Source: Channallabes apus
Taxonomy: Eukaryota > Chordata > Actinopteri > Siluriformes > Clariidae
DNA: 64,000 nt
Direction: 5' to 3'
Assembly: GCA_030522415.1 (NCBI GenBank)
Contig: CM060114.1
Location: 23,603,304 to 23,667,303, forward strand
Below the pieces are notes generated by a model that did not search any database, had not been told where the DNA came from, and saw nothing but the letters and a program-made list of their open reading frames with translations. A program made the translations under genes and the position numbers. Below, one piece after another: positions 55,499 through 64,000 of the stretch; within the stretch, counting starts at the first letter, position 1, and every line of letters begins with the position of its first letter.

Positions 55499-56915
55499 TT
55501 CTGTTATTACTGGTACTATCTGTTTGAGAAAATGTGTCGGTATAGGATCTAATATACAGGTTGATGAATTTGCAGAAGAGATGAGTGAAATTAGTTCATT
55601 CTCTTCAAGGGGAGTAAAGTATTCTAGGTTTGAATCTGACATGGCTAGGTTAACATCTGTATCAATTACATTGTTCGGTTTCAAAGCCTCAATTTTATGC
55701 CTGATATTTACAATTTTATTATTAAAAAAGTTCATGAAGTCCTCACTATTGCATGATGTTGTTGTGGAGATTTCTGTAGTGGTCTTATTTCTGGTTAATT
55801 TGGCTATGGTATTAAATAAAAATCTAGGATTATTTTTATTTTCTTCTATAAGAGTGGAGAGATACGTTGATCTAGGTACTCTAAGAGCTTCCCTATAGTT
55901 CAGGATGCTCTCTTTCCATGCTATTTGAAATACTACCAATTTAGTTTGACGCCATTTACGCTCTAATTTCCGAGCGGTCTGTTTTAAAGTGCACGTGTGA
56001 TCGTTATACCAGGGAGCGAGTTTCTTATCTCTAATAATTTTTCTTTTAGCTGGAGCTACATTATCTAAGGTACAACGAAATGTCGATTCTAAATATTCAG
56101 TCGCCTGATCGAGTTCTGTGGGGTCAGACAGTGACCTAATCCAAGTTGATAACTCTGGGAGATTACTGATAAAACTCTGAGTGGTAGTTGATGTGAATGT
56201 GCGTTTAATACGGTAGCGCGGTGCTGTGCGTACATTATCACTGTGACACACTTGAATTGAGACAAGATAGTGATCTGAGAATTTCAGACAGTGGAATTGT
56301 GAATACATTTCTTATACTTAATCCGAAAAATATTATTAAGTCTAAAGTGTGCCCTGCTTTATGAGTGGGTCCTACTACACACTGATTTACGCCTACGGAG
56401 TCCAGTATGGACATAAATGCTGTTCTCAGAGGGTCTTCTGTATTCTCAAAATGAATGTTAAAATCTCCGGCAATTAACGCTTTGTCTACAGAAACGACCA
56501 GGTCTGAGATGAAATCCGCAAATTCACTAAGAAATTCAGAATACGGCCCTGGAGGTCTGTAAATTATAATTAGTGGAATCGACTGAGCTGACTTAATATA
56601 CTTAAGTACACTTATGTTACTATAAAGAATTTCAAATGAGTTAAATTTGTGTCCGTGTTTTTGTACGATAGACAGATTATCATTGTGAATAACTGCGACG
56701 CCTCCTCCTCTACCAGTTAACCGAGGCTGGTGTATGTAGCTGTACCCAGGAGGACTAGCTTCATTTAGAGCTACATACTCGTCCTGTTTAACCCATGTTT
56801 CAGTTAAACAGAGTATACCAAATGCCTGATCTGTGATAATTTCATTAACAATAACTGCTTTTGATGCGAGAGATCTAATATTTAACAATCCTAGCTTCAG
56901 ATCAGAGGTGCACAT
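55499..56915 (-). pseudogene. L2-B ORF2, AP endonuclease and linker
   Basis: From 56915: LGLLNIRSLASKAVIVNEII, LCLTETWVKQDEY, GRGGGVAVIHND, IIIYRPPGPYSEFLSEF, ALIAGDFNIHFEN and AGHTLDLIIFFG. A frameshift near 56290 is followed by SDHYLVSIQVCHSDN, IRDKKLAPWYNDHT and LDPIPTHFLKQIVPVITEPL. The frame joins the reverse transcriptase across the gypsy insertion (TEPLLRIINS). The endonuclease motifs GDFNIH and SDH are intact, but the frameshift breaks the protein. Confidence 0.88.
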
Positions 56916-57126
56916 TCAGTATGATCGGAGTTTGTGGACTTTATGTTAATTAGATTATTGAAACAGACTTTGAGTCTTTCTACATTTTTGCTTAGATCGG
57001 GGAACAGACACAGTCTCAATAAGGTGAACCCTGAGTGACGACTCTATGCAGCAAGCAGACGGTTGGTTTAGCCTGTCTGTCTGCTCCCTGGCCTGGGCTC
57101 TGGATTGTCACCGATTAACTAGACCT

Positions 57127-58220
57127 CTACTGAGACTGAGCTATACTACAGGAAATGAGAGCAGCACCTTCCCGAGTGGGATGGACACCGTCCCGCCCTA
57201 ACAGGCCAGTTTTGCCCTCAAAGGTCTTCCAATTATCTATGAAGCCCACATTATTTTTGGAGCACCACTTGGACATCCAGCGGTTTAGCGACCATAAGCT
57301 GCTGTAAGCTATGTCGCCACGTCTCATTGGGATTGGACCAGAGCATATTACTTCATCGGACAACGCCTTCGCTAATTTAAACACCTCTGTAAAGTTATTC
57401 TTACTAACCTCTGACTGACGAAGGCGTATATCGTTAGCTCCAGCATGTACCACTATCTTAGAGAACCTGTGCTGTCCTAGAGCCCTAAGATTACCTGCTA
57501 TGTCCGGTGCTCTGGCTCCCGGGATACACCTAACCACTGCCGCTGGCGCCCCTAAAGGTCTAGCTAATTTCACGTGTCTCAGTATAGAGTCTCCTATAAC
57601 CAGAGCTCTTTCAGGTTTCTCAGCGGGTGCATCACTGAGGAGAGCAAACCTGTTGGACACGTGAGGCGCAGAGGAGGTGTGCTCCGGTGGGCTAGCCTTA
57701 GCGTTAGCTTTGGCTGAACGAGTATGCCGCCGAGTCGTCACCCACTCGCCCTGCTGTGAGGGCTCTAATGCTGGAGTCGGGGGCTGTTTATCTCCGCCTG
57801 TGGCACCCAGACTGTCCGCTACAGGAATAACGCTGCTCTCACACTGTCTACCCCTCTCTAAAGTAGAGGCCAGGGGTAGCTCAGTGGTTAAGGCAGTGGA
57901 CTACGGTTCGGAAGGTCCCAGGTTCAAACCCCACAACCACCAAGTTGCCACTGTTGGGCCCTTGAGCAAGGCCCTTAACCCTCAACTGCTCAGATGTATA
58001 ATGAGATGAAAATGTAAGTCGCTCTGGATAAGAGCGTCTGCCAAATGCCTAAATGTAAATGTAAATGTAAAGTCTGGATGCGCTCCTCTAACGCTGATAT
58101 CTTCTCCGTCAGAGTGCTCACTAACACACACCTATCACAAATAAAATTACCACTAATGACGGAGGAAGAATGTCTAAACATCCTGCACTCTACACACTGA
58201 ACAAGCTGAATGGTAGACAT
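57127..58220 (-). pseudogene. L2-B ORF1: zinc-binding, coiled and SGNH-esterase domains, split by a SINE
   Basis: The ATG at 58220 starts a CVECRMF..FICDRC pair (Cys-x2-Cys twice, PHD-like), then a short coil (LTEKISALEERIQTL). The SINE follows, then LERGRQCESS, a basic linker and an esterase-type domain with block I ALVIGDSILRHV (near 57600), block III VHAGANDIRL and block V GRDGVHPTREGAAL carrying the Asp/His pair. Leaving out the SINE and one TAAAGT gives 885 bp, 295 codons with the stop and no other lesion. ORF1 esterases of this type occur in CR1 and L2 elements, where they may bind lipid or RNA. Confidence 0.85.
57865..58067 (+). mobile_element. tRNA-derived SINE (V-SINE-like) in L2-B ORF1
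   Basis: Flanked by TAAAGT at 57859-57864 and 58068-58073. The head has RNA polymerase III A-box-like GTAGCTCAGTGG (57876-57887) and B-box GGTTCAAACCCC (57921-57932). A conserved middle (TGGGCCCTTGAGCAAGGCCC) and a 3' GCTCTGGATAAGAGCGTCTG block are followed by ATGTAA units. It lies opposite to its host. It is not a functional tRNA gene. Confidence 0.92.
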
Positions 58221-58330
58221 GATAACGTACCTCTGTGTCGGAGTTTTAGTTGTTTGGAGATGAATTCCGTTTGTTGTTCTTAGACGAGGAAACTCGCACG
58301 TTCTCCAAAAATTGCAGAAAAAAGGCGAAT

Positions 58331-60024
58331 CCGAATAGTATGGAGATGTAAAAGCTAGTTGCTATTAATATTGTTATTGTATAAAGCGATGTAATTTAAA
58401 CACTGATACAAACGCGAAACTTTACAAACACAACATGACAGACGCATTGAGAACCTGACAGGAATGTTGCTAAAACGTTAAAATTATCCAGGTATTACAA
58501 GATTCTATATATCATTGCAATTGCTATTAATGGTAGGAAAACCACATATGGAAAGTCATAGAAAGCAGACAAAACACTTACCTCATTCCTTAAACAATTT
58601 AAAAGTAACAAAAAAAAATGAACTTCACATAGGTTCTGAGAAGTACCTTTATTTGTGTTTATTTGTATTACAAATTTATAAAATGTTAAATCTAGCTTCC
58701 AGTGTAATAGTATATAAATTGAAAGAGTTATGTACATTGAGTTTTACATTTTGAGGTAAAGTTGGTGACATTCTAAGAAGATCAAGTCTGGTAGCCCAGG
58801 TGTCTGAGACATTAACCTTTTGTCTTTATGTACTTCCTGAACCCTGGGGAGGGTCCCAAAGTAAATGTAAATGCTAATCTCAAGGCCAGGCTGGGCCTTT
58901 GTCTCCATGATAATGTGAAGGTCTGGGTGATACCGTCAGGCTGATATTATTAGCATTAAAGCCACCGTTATGCTGATGAGATCAGGGCTGCGGAACTTCC
59001 GTTATCAGGCTGACTCCTGTACTACACCTATGTTTTATTTAGAGTGTCTCCACCTCTTTGTATCCCTCCCCTTTGAAAAATATAAACTCTCCAGAGCTGA
59101 GTTTTAGTCAGACTTGGATGACTACAGCGACGCTCTGTGAGTTCTCAATAAAGAGTAACTTCTGCTTGAAAGATATCCCAATGTCTCCTGGTCTCTGATT
59201 TGACAAAGGAAGAAAATGTTCCCAACACTATGAACTATGACTTCAAAGCCAAGGTATGTCACAAACTGTGCTTAGTGCATATGCATAGTGTGCCTATTAG
59301 GTATTAGGGTTTTAAACATATCTCTCTAAGTGATAATTAATTTTATATCACTCATTCCATGTTTGAAAGAGGGGCTTAATTTATATGAATTTCAAAAGCA
59401 AAAGTAATTTTATATGTTCATACCTCTGCTCAGAACTGTTCAATTAGTGTAAAATATGTCCTTTTAGCACTGTTAGCTGTTGGGACAGTTATGGGGACTG
59501 GAAATAAATCTGGGTTAACACTGTAGCCTTGGAAACCAAAGTCACTAAGCAACTACAAAACTTGAGAGTAATAAAGTGTTTGACAGTGTTTGTCAGTTAA
59601 AGAAATGCTATTTTACAAAAAAGAAAATAACCTTTCATTTAAGAGGACAATTTTGTCATGTTGCCCCATGCACAAAGACCCACTCCGATATCTTTAGAAA
59701 AACTTATTTAACTATAATCACTTTCACCAAATTACTTTGATTCTTTGAATGAATAGTGCCACAATTTATTGTAAATATAATTCTAAATACATGTTTAAAG
59801 TGCATGATAAACACATGGTTCATATCCAGCCAGAATTAAGTGTATGATTCACCAACACACAGGGTGACCAACTGGGCTATGCATCAGCATTGCTATGGCA
59901 ACAACACCTTCAGCAGGGACACTTATAGAAAAATGTACGTCAGTTGCAATGCAACAAATTAACTGTGAGCACAAACACAGACCCACACACAATCACCCAC
60001 ACTGATGATCAGACTCAAAGGCAC
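58331..60024. other. Non-coding interval with a possible solo LTR
   Basis: The part 58750-59227 has the order of an endogenous retroelement LTR in plus: TATAAACTC near 59082, AATAAAGAG near 59147 and a U5-like stretch. Clear TG..CA edges with a duplicated target could not be found. The rest shows nothing recognisable; ORFs at 58495-58754 on both strands lack motifs. Confidence 0.4.
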
Positions 60025-60109
60025 ATGCTGATAAACACATGGGTGTCATGACATTTGATTTCTGTCACACAGAAATCAAATGTCATGACACCCATGTGTT
60101 TATCAGCAT
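60025..60109. repeat. Perfect inverted repeat: 41-bp arms, 3-nt loop
   Basis: 60025-60065 (starts ATGCTGATAAACACATGGGT) is the exact reverse complement of 60069-60109; the loop is CAC. It lies 14 bp upstream of the BEL LTR. No mismatch in either arm. Confidence 0.97.
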
Positions 60110-60123
60110 TTCATATATATATA

Positions 60124-60648
60124 TGTAAGAGCCATATCGTATTTGTTATGAATTTATTGTTGTGTTTATTTGTTTATTTCATTTTATTCTATCTTATTCT
60201 ATTCATTAGTTAAGCATTAAGCATTAAGTTTATTACATAAGCCATAAGCTTTGAACTTGTTAGTTAAGCATCCATTTTGACAATCGTAAGTTGGTCTGTG
60301 ATGTCATTCCACTATTACATGCTTTTGTATGACTATTGTATGATAGAAAGTTCTGTTTAGATGCGGAAGGCTACAGAAACACAAGCATTTGACCATAAGC
60401 TAACCGTAATCCAAGACCTTAGTAAGATACAACAAATAGGTTGTTATAAAAGTAAGAAATTTACAAGATACAGCAACTGGTGTTGTAACTACAGTGGATT
60501 TACTCAAGACGATTGTATGAAGTGTTGATTCTTTGATGCTGGAAAATAAAATATGGGAGACAAAGAGATCATCGGACTTCCGTTGTGAGTTAAAATTCAA
60601 ATTAAAGATACGCGTCAAAACTAGTGGAATAATATGTCAGCATCTACA
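60124..60648 (+). repeat. 5' LTR of the BEL/Pao element
   Basis: 525 bp, TG..CA. Homology to both solo LTRs defines its edges. Confidence 0.88.
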
Positions 60649-62597
60649 AAGGTCAAAAGCTTTTCCGTTGTTTAAGTGAAGTCAAATTAATTTTGAAAAC
60701 GAAAACGCAAGGCACCTGCTCGCCTGGAATTTCACGATGGCAAGCGGCGAAGACAACGCCGCCCTTACCGACCCCGAGCAGGAGACGGCGCTTGGGGACC
60801 AAGAGTTGGAAAAGAAGCTTCACGAACTGATGGACGTCAGAGGAGGCAAGGCAAGTCAATTGACTGTAAAATCCATTGAGATAGCGAAGCTCATGAACAA
60901 TGCTTGTAATTTGAATGCCGTTGTAACTAAGTTTCATAAGGACTACACGGAGCTCCTAGGAGAGTTTGTTGAAAGCAACATTCATGTGCTAAAATACGTA
61001 AAGGAAGAAGAACACGAATATGACCACGGCGAGTGGTATCAGCCTAAAATGCTCAGCTGCTCAGACTTCATAGCAAAGGTGGAGTCGTGGATTGCAAAGA
61101 CTAACAGCCGCCTTAGAATGCTTCGAACACTTGACGATGGGGTTTCGCCTGATGAAAGCGTGTCACAGGTGGCGGAAGCCGAGCCATACAGAAGCGTGGC
61201 GTCCATAGCGTCGAAAAGGTCCTCAACATCCACAGCATCCTCAGCTAGACTAAAGAAAGTGGAAATTAACAAAGCAGCCCTGTTAGTTAAAGCAGCAGCC
61301 CTAGCAAAACGGCAGGCGCTAGAACAGAAGGAAGCACAACTAAAGGCTGAGAAAGAAAGGCTGGAATTAGAACCGCCGATCGCTATTGCCGACGCTGAAA
61401 TGAAAGCGTATCAGGGTTACAAAGAACGAAAACGTTCAGCAAGAGAGAGCGCGGTCATCGAAACCAGCAGCGCACACTTTCTCCCTCTTAACTCGGGAGG
61501 TAATGATCTTTACGACTATAGCGATTCAATGAACTGTACTGAACTGCCACCACGTCACGAGGCACACCACGTCAATGTGCCCCTCAGTGTCAGACCTACT
61601 ATGACAAGCACGCAGAGAGAACGCCCCATCCACGTCAATGAACATTTACGTCAGAGCTTCGATACAGCAAATTATCAAATGCCAATGCTCTACGGGGCAG
61701 CCTACTTAACCAGGCCCGTAAGCGCAAACCAACAAGTGACAAGCACCTTCGGAGACCCATGCAGCACAAGAGAATGTCCTACCTAAGACGGTGAATACCT
61801 TCGTCATGGCTTTGATACAGTAGAGCGCCAAATGCAACGTCAGGCAGAACTCACAGAAATGCTCGCGAGGAGCCAAATGCTAGCCTCCCTGCCTAAGCGC
61901 GACATTCCTCCATTCAACGGATACCTGCTGAAATTTACTTCCTTTATGTCATCCTTTGAGCATTTCGTTGAATCCAAAACTGACAATGACATCGATAAGC
62001 TGTCCTACCTCGACCTGTACACCATAGGCAAACCCAAAGACCTTGTAATGAGCTGCATGCACATGACAGGTGGCTACGCAAGAACAAAGAAACTGCTGTA
62101 CGACAGGTTCGGTAACGAGCTAAGAATTGCAGCGGCATATAAGCAAAAGGCAGCTAATTGGCCAAAAATATAGCCAGACGACGGAAGGGCGTTAAGTGCC
62201 CTCTCCTCGTTCTTGACAACTTGCCAAAATGCAATGGCAAACTGTGAATCCATGGGCCAGTTAAATAGCAGCCAGTGCATGATCGACATTCATACAAAGC
62301 TGCCCTACAAGCTGATCGACAGGTTTGGAAGCTTTGTTCATGCCAGTATTATGAGCGCAACGGGAAAAGAGCCAAGTTCGACCAGCTGGTGGACTTCATC
62401 GATCAACAAGCTAGACTCCGACCCGCTCTTCGCTGAGCTGGACACCGCACCCAGTGACAGAAAACACGGTCGCACATACTTTCAAGGACTCAAACCAAAA
62501 CGGGAAGAAAAGGCCAGGGTCAGCTTCGCAACCGAGGTCAGACAGGTTGGTAAAAATTATAAAGACTTGAGCACAGCGAAGAAGGCTGGTGCATTAA
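60124..62597 (+). mobile_element. BEL/Pao LTR retrotransposon, 5' part
   Basis: 5' LTR 60124-60648 (TGTAAGAGCC ... AGCATCTACA) followed by a leader and a BEL-type gag frame from 60737. Cut at TTAA (62594-62597) by a piggyBac end; the pol gene and 3' LTR are not in the window. Two solo LTRs of this family lie at 10127 and 48654. Confidence 0.85.
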
Positions 62598-62605
62598 CCC
62601 TCTGA
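60737..62605 (+). pseudogene. BEL/Pao gag polyprotein remnant
   Basis: One frame with two stops (TAA 61784, TAG 62171). N-terminal part: MASGEDNAALTDPEQ, a helical segment, and a Lys/Glu/Ala coiled stretch (AKRQALEQKEAQLKAEKERL). Later LARSQMLASLPKRDIPPFNG, SFMSSFEHFVESKT and KPKDLVMSCMHM correspond to the DUF1759-like gag core of BEL/Pao elements, then KLPYKLIDRFGSF. Around 62350-62415 the family frame (FDQLVDFIDQQARL) runs in another phase, so two compensating shifts are likely. Final codons belong to the piggyBac end. Confidence 0.82.
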
Positions 62606-63260
62606 GGTCCGTGAACGCATATATGCGTTTTGAGGTGTTTTCCCCTGATGACGCCAATAAGAACTTAAATTACACTTTCAGTTTTGATCGTAAAGATCTA
62701 AAATATAGACAAGATCTATATATTAATCGAATCTGTAAAGTGTCTACTGTTTGTATGCACACATGTTAAAAATAAAACTTTGTGCATTAATAAAATAAAT
62801 AAAATAAACCGGGTGCGCTTTCAGCCGTCTCAGTCTCCGCGAAAATCTTTTTGAAACACGTCACTAAAATGAACTGAAACTCCGCGAATACTGCACACAC
62901 AGACGTGAGAAATATATCTATAGAAAGCTTAAAGGGTCTACTTTTAAATGATGCAAGTCACAGTGAAAACAAATAATCTGTTTTTATGTAATCCGTATGA
63001 AAGTAAGGAGTGGTACAGATTCTCCTGTATCGGCTCATTACAGCTAATGCGCTCCCGCCTCCCTGCGCGCGCGCTGTTCATATGGAAATTAACTGAGGTG
63101 AGGCAGGTAATCACGTACACACCCCGATGGCATAAAAAAACAAGCTTCATCATACAGTTACTTACTGTTTCTGCGCGTTTGAATGATGTCACGCTACACG
63201 GGTGAAGAAGCGCTTCAGATGGTTCTGGACAGCGATGAAGAATTTACTTTCTCATCAGCC
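62598..63260 (+). mobile_element. piggyBac-type transposon, 5' end
   Basis: Begins CCCTCTGAGGTCC directly after TTAA (62594-62597), the piggyBac target. A near-palindromic AACGCATATATGCGTT follows at 62614-62629. About 585 bp in, an ATG (63183, or 63186) starts MSRYTGEEALQMVLDSDEEF, like the N-terminus of piggyBac-derived transposases. The element is cut at about 63260 by an L2-A insertion. Confidence 0.7.
63183..63260 (+). pseudogene. piggyBac transposase N-terminus, truncated
   Basis: About 26 codons (MMSRYTGEEALQMVLDSDEE then FTFSSA) before L2 sequence begins. The acidic N-terminal tail is typical of PGBD-like transposases. The DDD catalytic domain would lie beyond the L2 insertion, outside this window if at all. 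The open frame continuing to 63584 is L2 3' UTR read in a chance phase. Confidence 0.55.
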
Positions 63261-64000
63261 CGGTTTCTCAGTTCAAAAGTAGACTCAAGACGCATCTTTT
63301 TAATCTGGCATACACATAACTCATCCCAGTACTCATACTCCAGTACACCTATACCGAATGGCAACTACGCTAATTCTCCCCATCTGTTCTGTATTTCTCT
63401 ACCCATCCCGAGGCATCGGGAGATTTTGCCAGCTTCAGTAGACAAAGGCCGACCCTGCGAGGTTCCTGAGGCATCCAGAGAAGGACCAGCTCCAACTGGA
63501 TTCAGCTTTATGATGGTTGGAGCTACACATGCTGCTCCTGTGCTTCCAGTGATCCAGACCTCATCTGCCCTCTGCACCTACTGACTCGTCCCTATGCTGA
63601 ACTGGTCCTCATGACAAATTTAAATAATTTCTGTCATATTGAATTTTCACCTGCACAACACACAAGATGTTATATCATTTCTTATCTGTTATCGCCCAAA
63701 TGAGGATGGGTTCCCTGTTGAGTCTGGTTCCTCTCAAGGTTTCTTCCTAATGCCATCTCAGGGAGTTTTTCCTTGCCACCGTCGCCGTCACCCTTGGCTT
63801 GCTCATCAGAGAAATTTCATTCATTCGTCTCATTATTATCTGCACATTTTTCTCACACATCCACACTTCCAATTATTTTCTTTTCTATAATTATTATTAT
63901 TATTTGTTTTTATTTATTTATTTTCTATTATAATTTTATTTATTTATTTATTATTTTATATATAATTATTCTATATATATATATATATATATATTTTTTT
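63261..64000 (+). mobile_element. L2-type LINE (family A), 3' fragment running off the window
   Basis: Starts at CGGTTTCTCAGTTCAAAAG, equivalent to 2642, in the last 19 codons of ORF2, and follows the 3' UTR of the first copy with few differences. A TA microsatellite (63974-63993) lies where the first copy has CTATATACAG. Confidence 0.92.

Larger units (their letters stand above)
49531..58330 (-). mobile_element. L2-type LINE (family B), full length, with two later insertions
   Basis: Minus strand: 5' leader (about 58330-58221), ORF1 (58220-57127), ORF2 (about 56915-50559) and a 3' UTR ending in repeated AATTC units (49531-49545). Without the gypsy element (51998-55494 plus one GCGG copy) and the SINE (57865-58067 plus one TAAAGT copy) it is about 5.1 kb. 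Both removals restore the LINE frame locally. Confidence 0.9.

Noticed and set aside
57876..57932. tRNA gene suggested by A and B boxes
   Set aside because: The boxes belong to a SINE head; the sequence continues into a SINE body with tail and has a target duplication, and no full cloverleaf was apparent.
58750..59227. Firm call of an endogenous retroviral LTR
   Set aside because: TATA and AATAAA are in a suitable order, but I could not find TG..CA edges with matching target repeats, so it is noted only as a possibility.
61039..61272. Minus-strand ORF of 77 codons
   Set aside because: Antisense to the BEL gag frame.
63183..63584. 133-codon ORF as one protein
   Set aside because: Only the first 26 or so codons are piggyBac; the rest is L2-A 3' UTR, which reads the same in the first L2-A copy at 2642-2960.

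Overview
The window reads as euchromatic but gene-poor DNA from a ray-finned (teleost) fish. This is inferred from the mix of retroelements, not from any species-specific marker: CR1/L2-type LINEs with an esterase-bearing first ORF, Rex1/Babar-type and Rex3/RTE-type LINEs, a BEL/Pao element, a Ty3/gypsy element, Tc1, hAT, PIF/Harbinger and piggyBac remnants, a tRNA-derived SINE, and long CA/TA/TC microsatellites. Most recognisable coding sequence belongs to transposons. I see no prokaryotic features and no CRISPR array.

Layout. 1-3467: L2-type LINE (family A), open reading frame intact as far as the window shows. 3468-6811: simple repeats, a 23-bp minisatellite and a promoter/first-exon-like region on the minus strand. 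6812-7692: non-autonomous hAT element with its own 8-bp target duplication, holding a putative solo LTR. 7890-8210: foldback element. 8963-11329: L2 family B copy holding a solo BEL LTR. 11340-14722: nearly complete Rex1-type LINE. 14723-20128: mostly AT-rich; 16.1-18.2 kb holds the best candidate host-type gene (three exons, about 104 aa). 20129-21546: Tc1-like fragment split by a Rex1 3' piece. 23145-31740: a four-level nest on an RTE LINE (minus): RTE contains Rex3 and Rex1, the Rex1 contains a PIF/Harbinger element, and the Harbinger contains a small hAT-like element. 34090-36370: Tc1 transposase fragment split by an L2 family C copy with an intact reverse transcriptase. 36892-40013: a TA-flanked element with 11-bp terminal inverted repeats and no recognised transposase, holding a 983-bp solo LTR. 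41289-41859: hAT MITE. 42329-43964: L2-B fragment. 44260-45732: Harbinger remnant. 46283-47251: second copy of the 1-kb solo LTR. 48654-49296: solo BEL LTR. 49531-58330: full-length L2-B (minus), split by a gypsy-type LTR element (51998-55494) and a SINE (57865-58067). 60025-60109: perfect 41-bp hairpin. 60124-62597: BEL/Pao 5' LTR and gag, cut by a piggyBac 5' end, itself cut by a second L2-A copy that runs off the window.

How the parts relate. Many boundaries can be fixed because the host element's reading frame, or a second copy of it, shows the empty site. Target duplications read directly include AGCT, CTG (twice), TGCTCAAA, GGTAC, GCGG, TAAAGT, GTATA, TAGTG, ATAAC, CTCTT, ATTCATAG and ATAGCCAG. 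These give a relative history: the LINEs came first, then LTR elements and DNA transposons, with L2-A among the most recent (two copies about 98% alike by eye). No undescribed cellular system is evident. The most unusual items are the four-deep nest, the shared G-rich minisatellite inside two hAT-type elements, the perfect hairpin, the unclassified TIR element at 36.9-40.0 kb, and the deletion-derivative gypsy element with near-identical LTRs and a tRNA-Ile primer site. Family names are from memory of protein motifs; no database search was possible.
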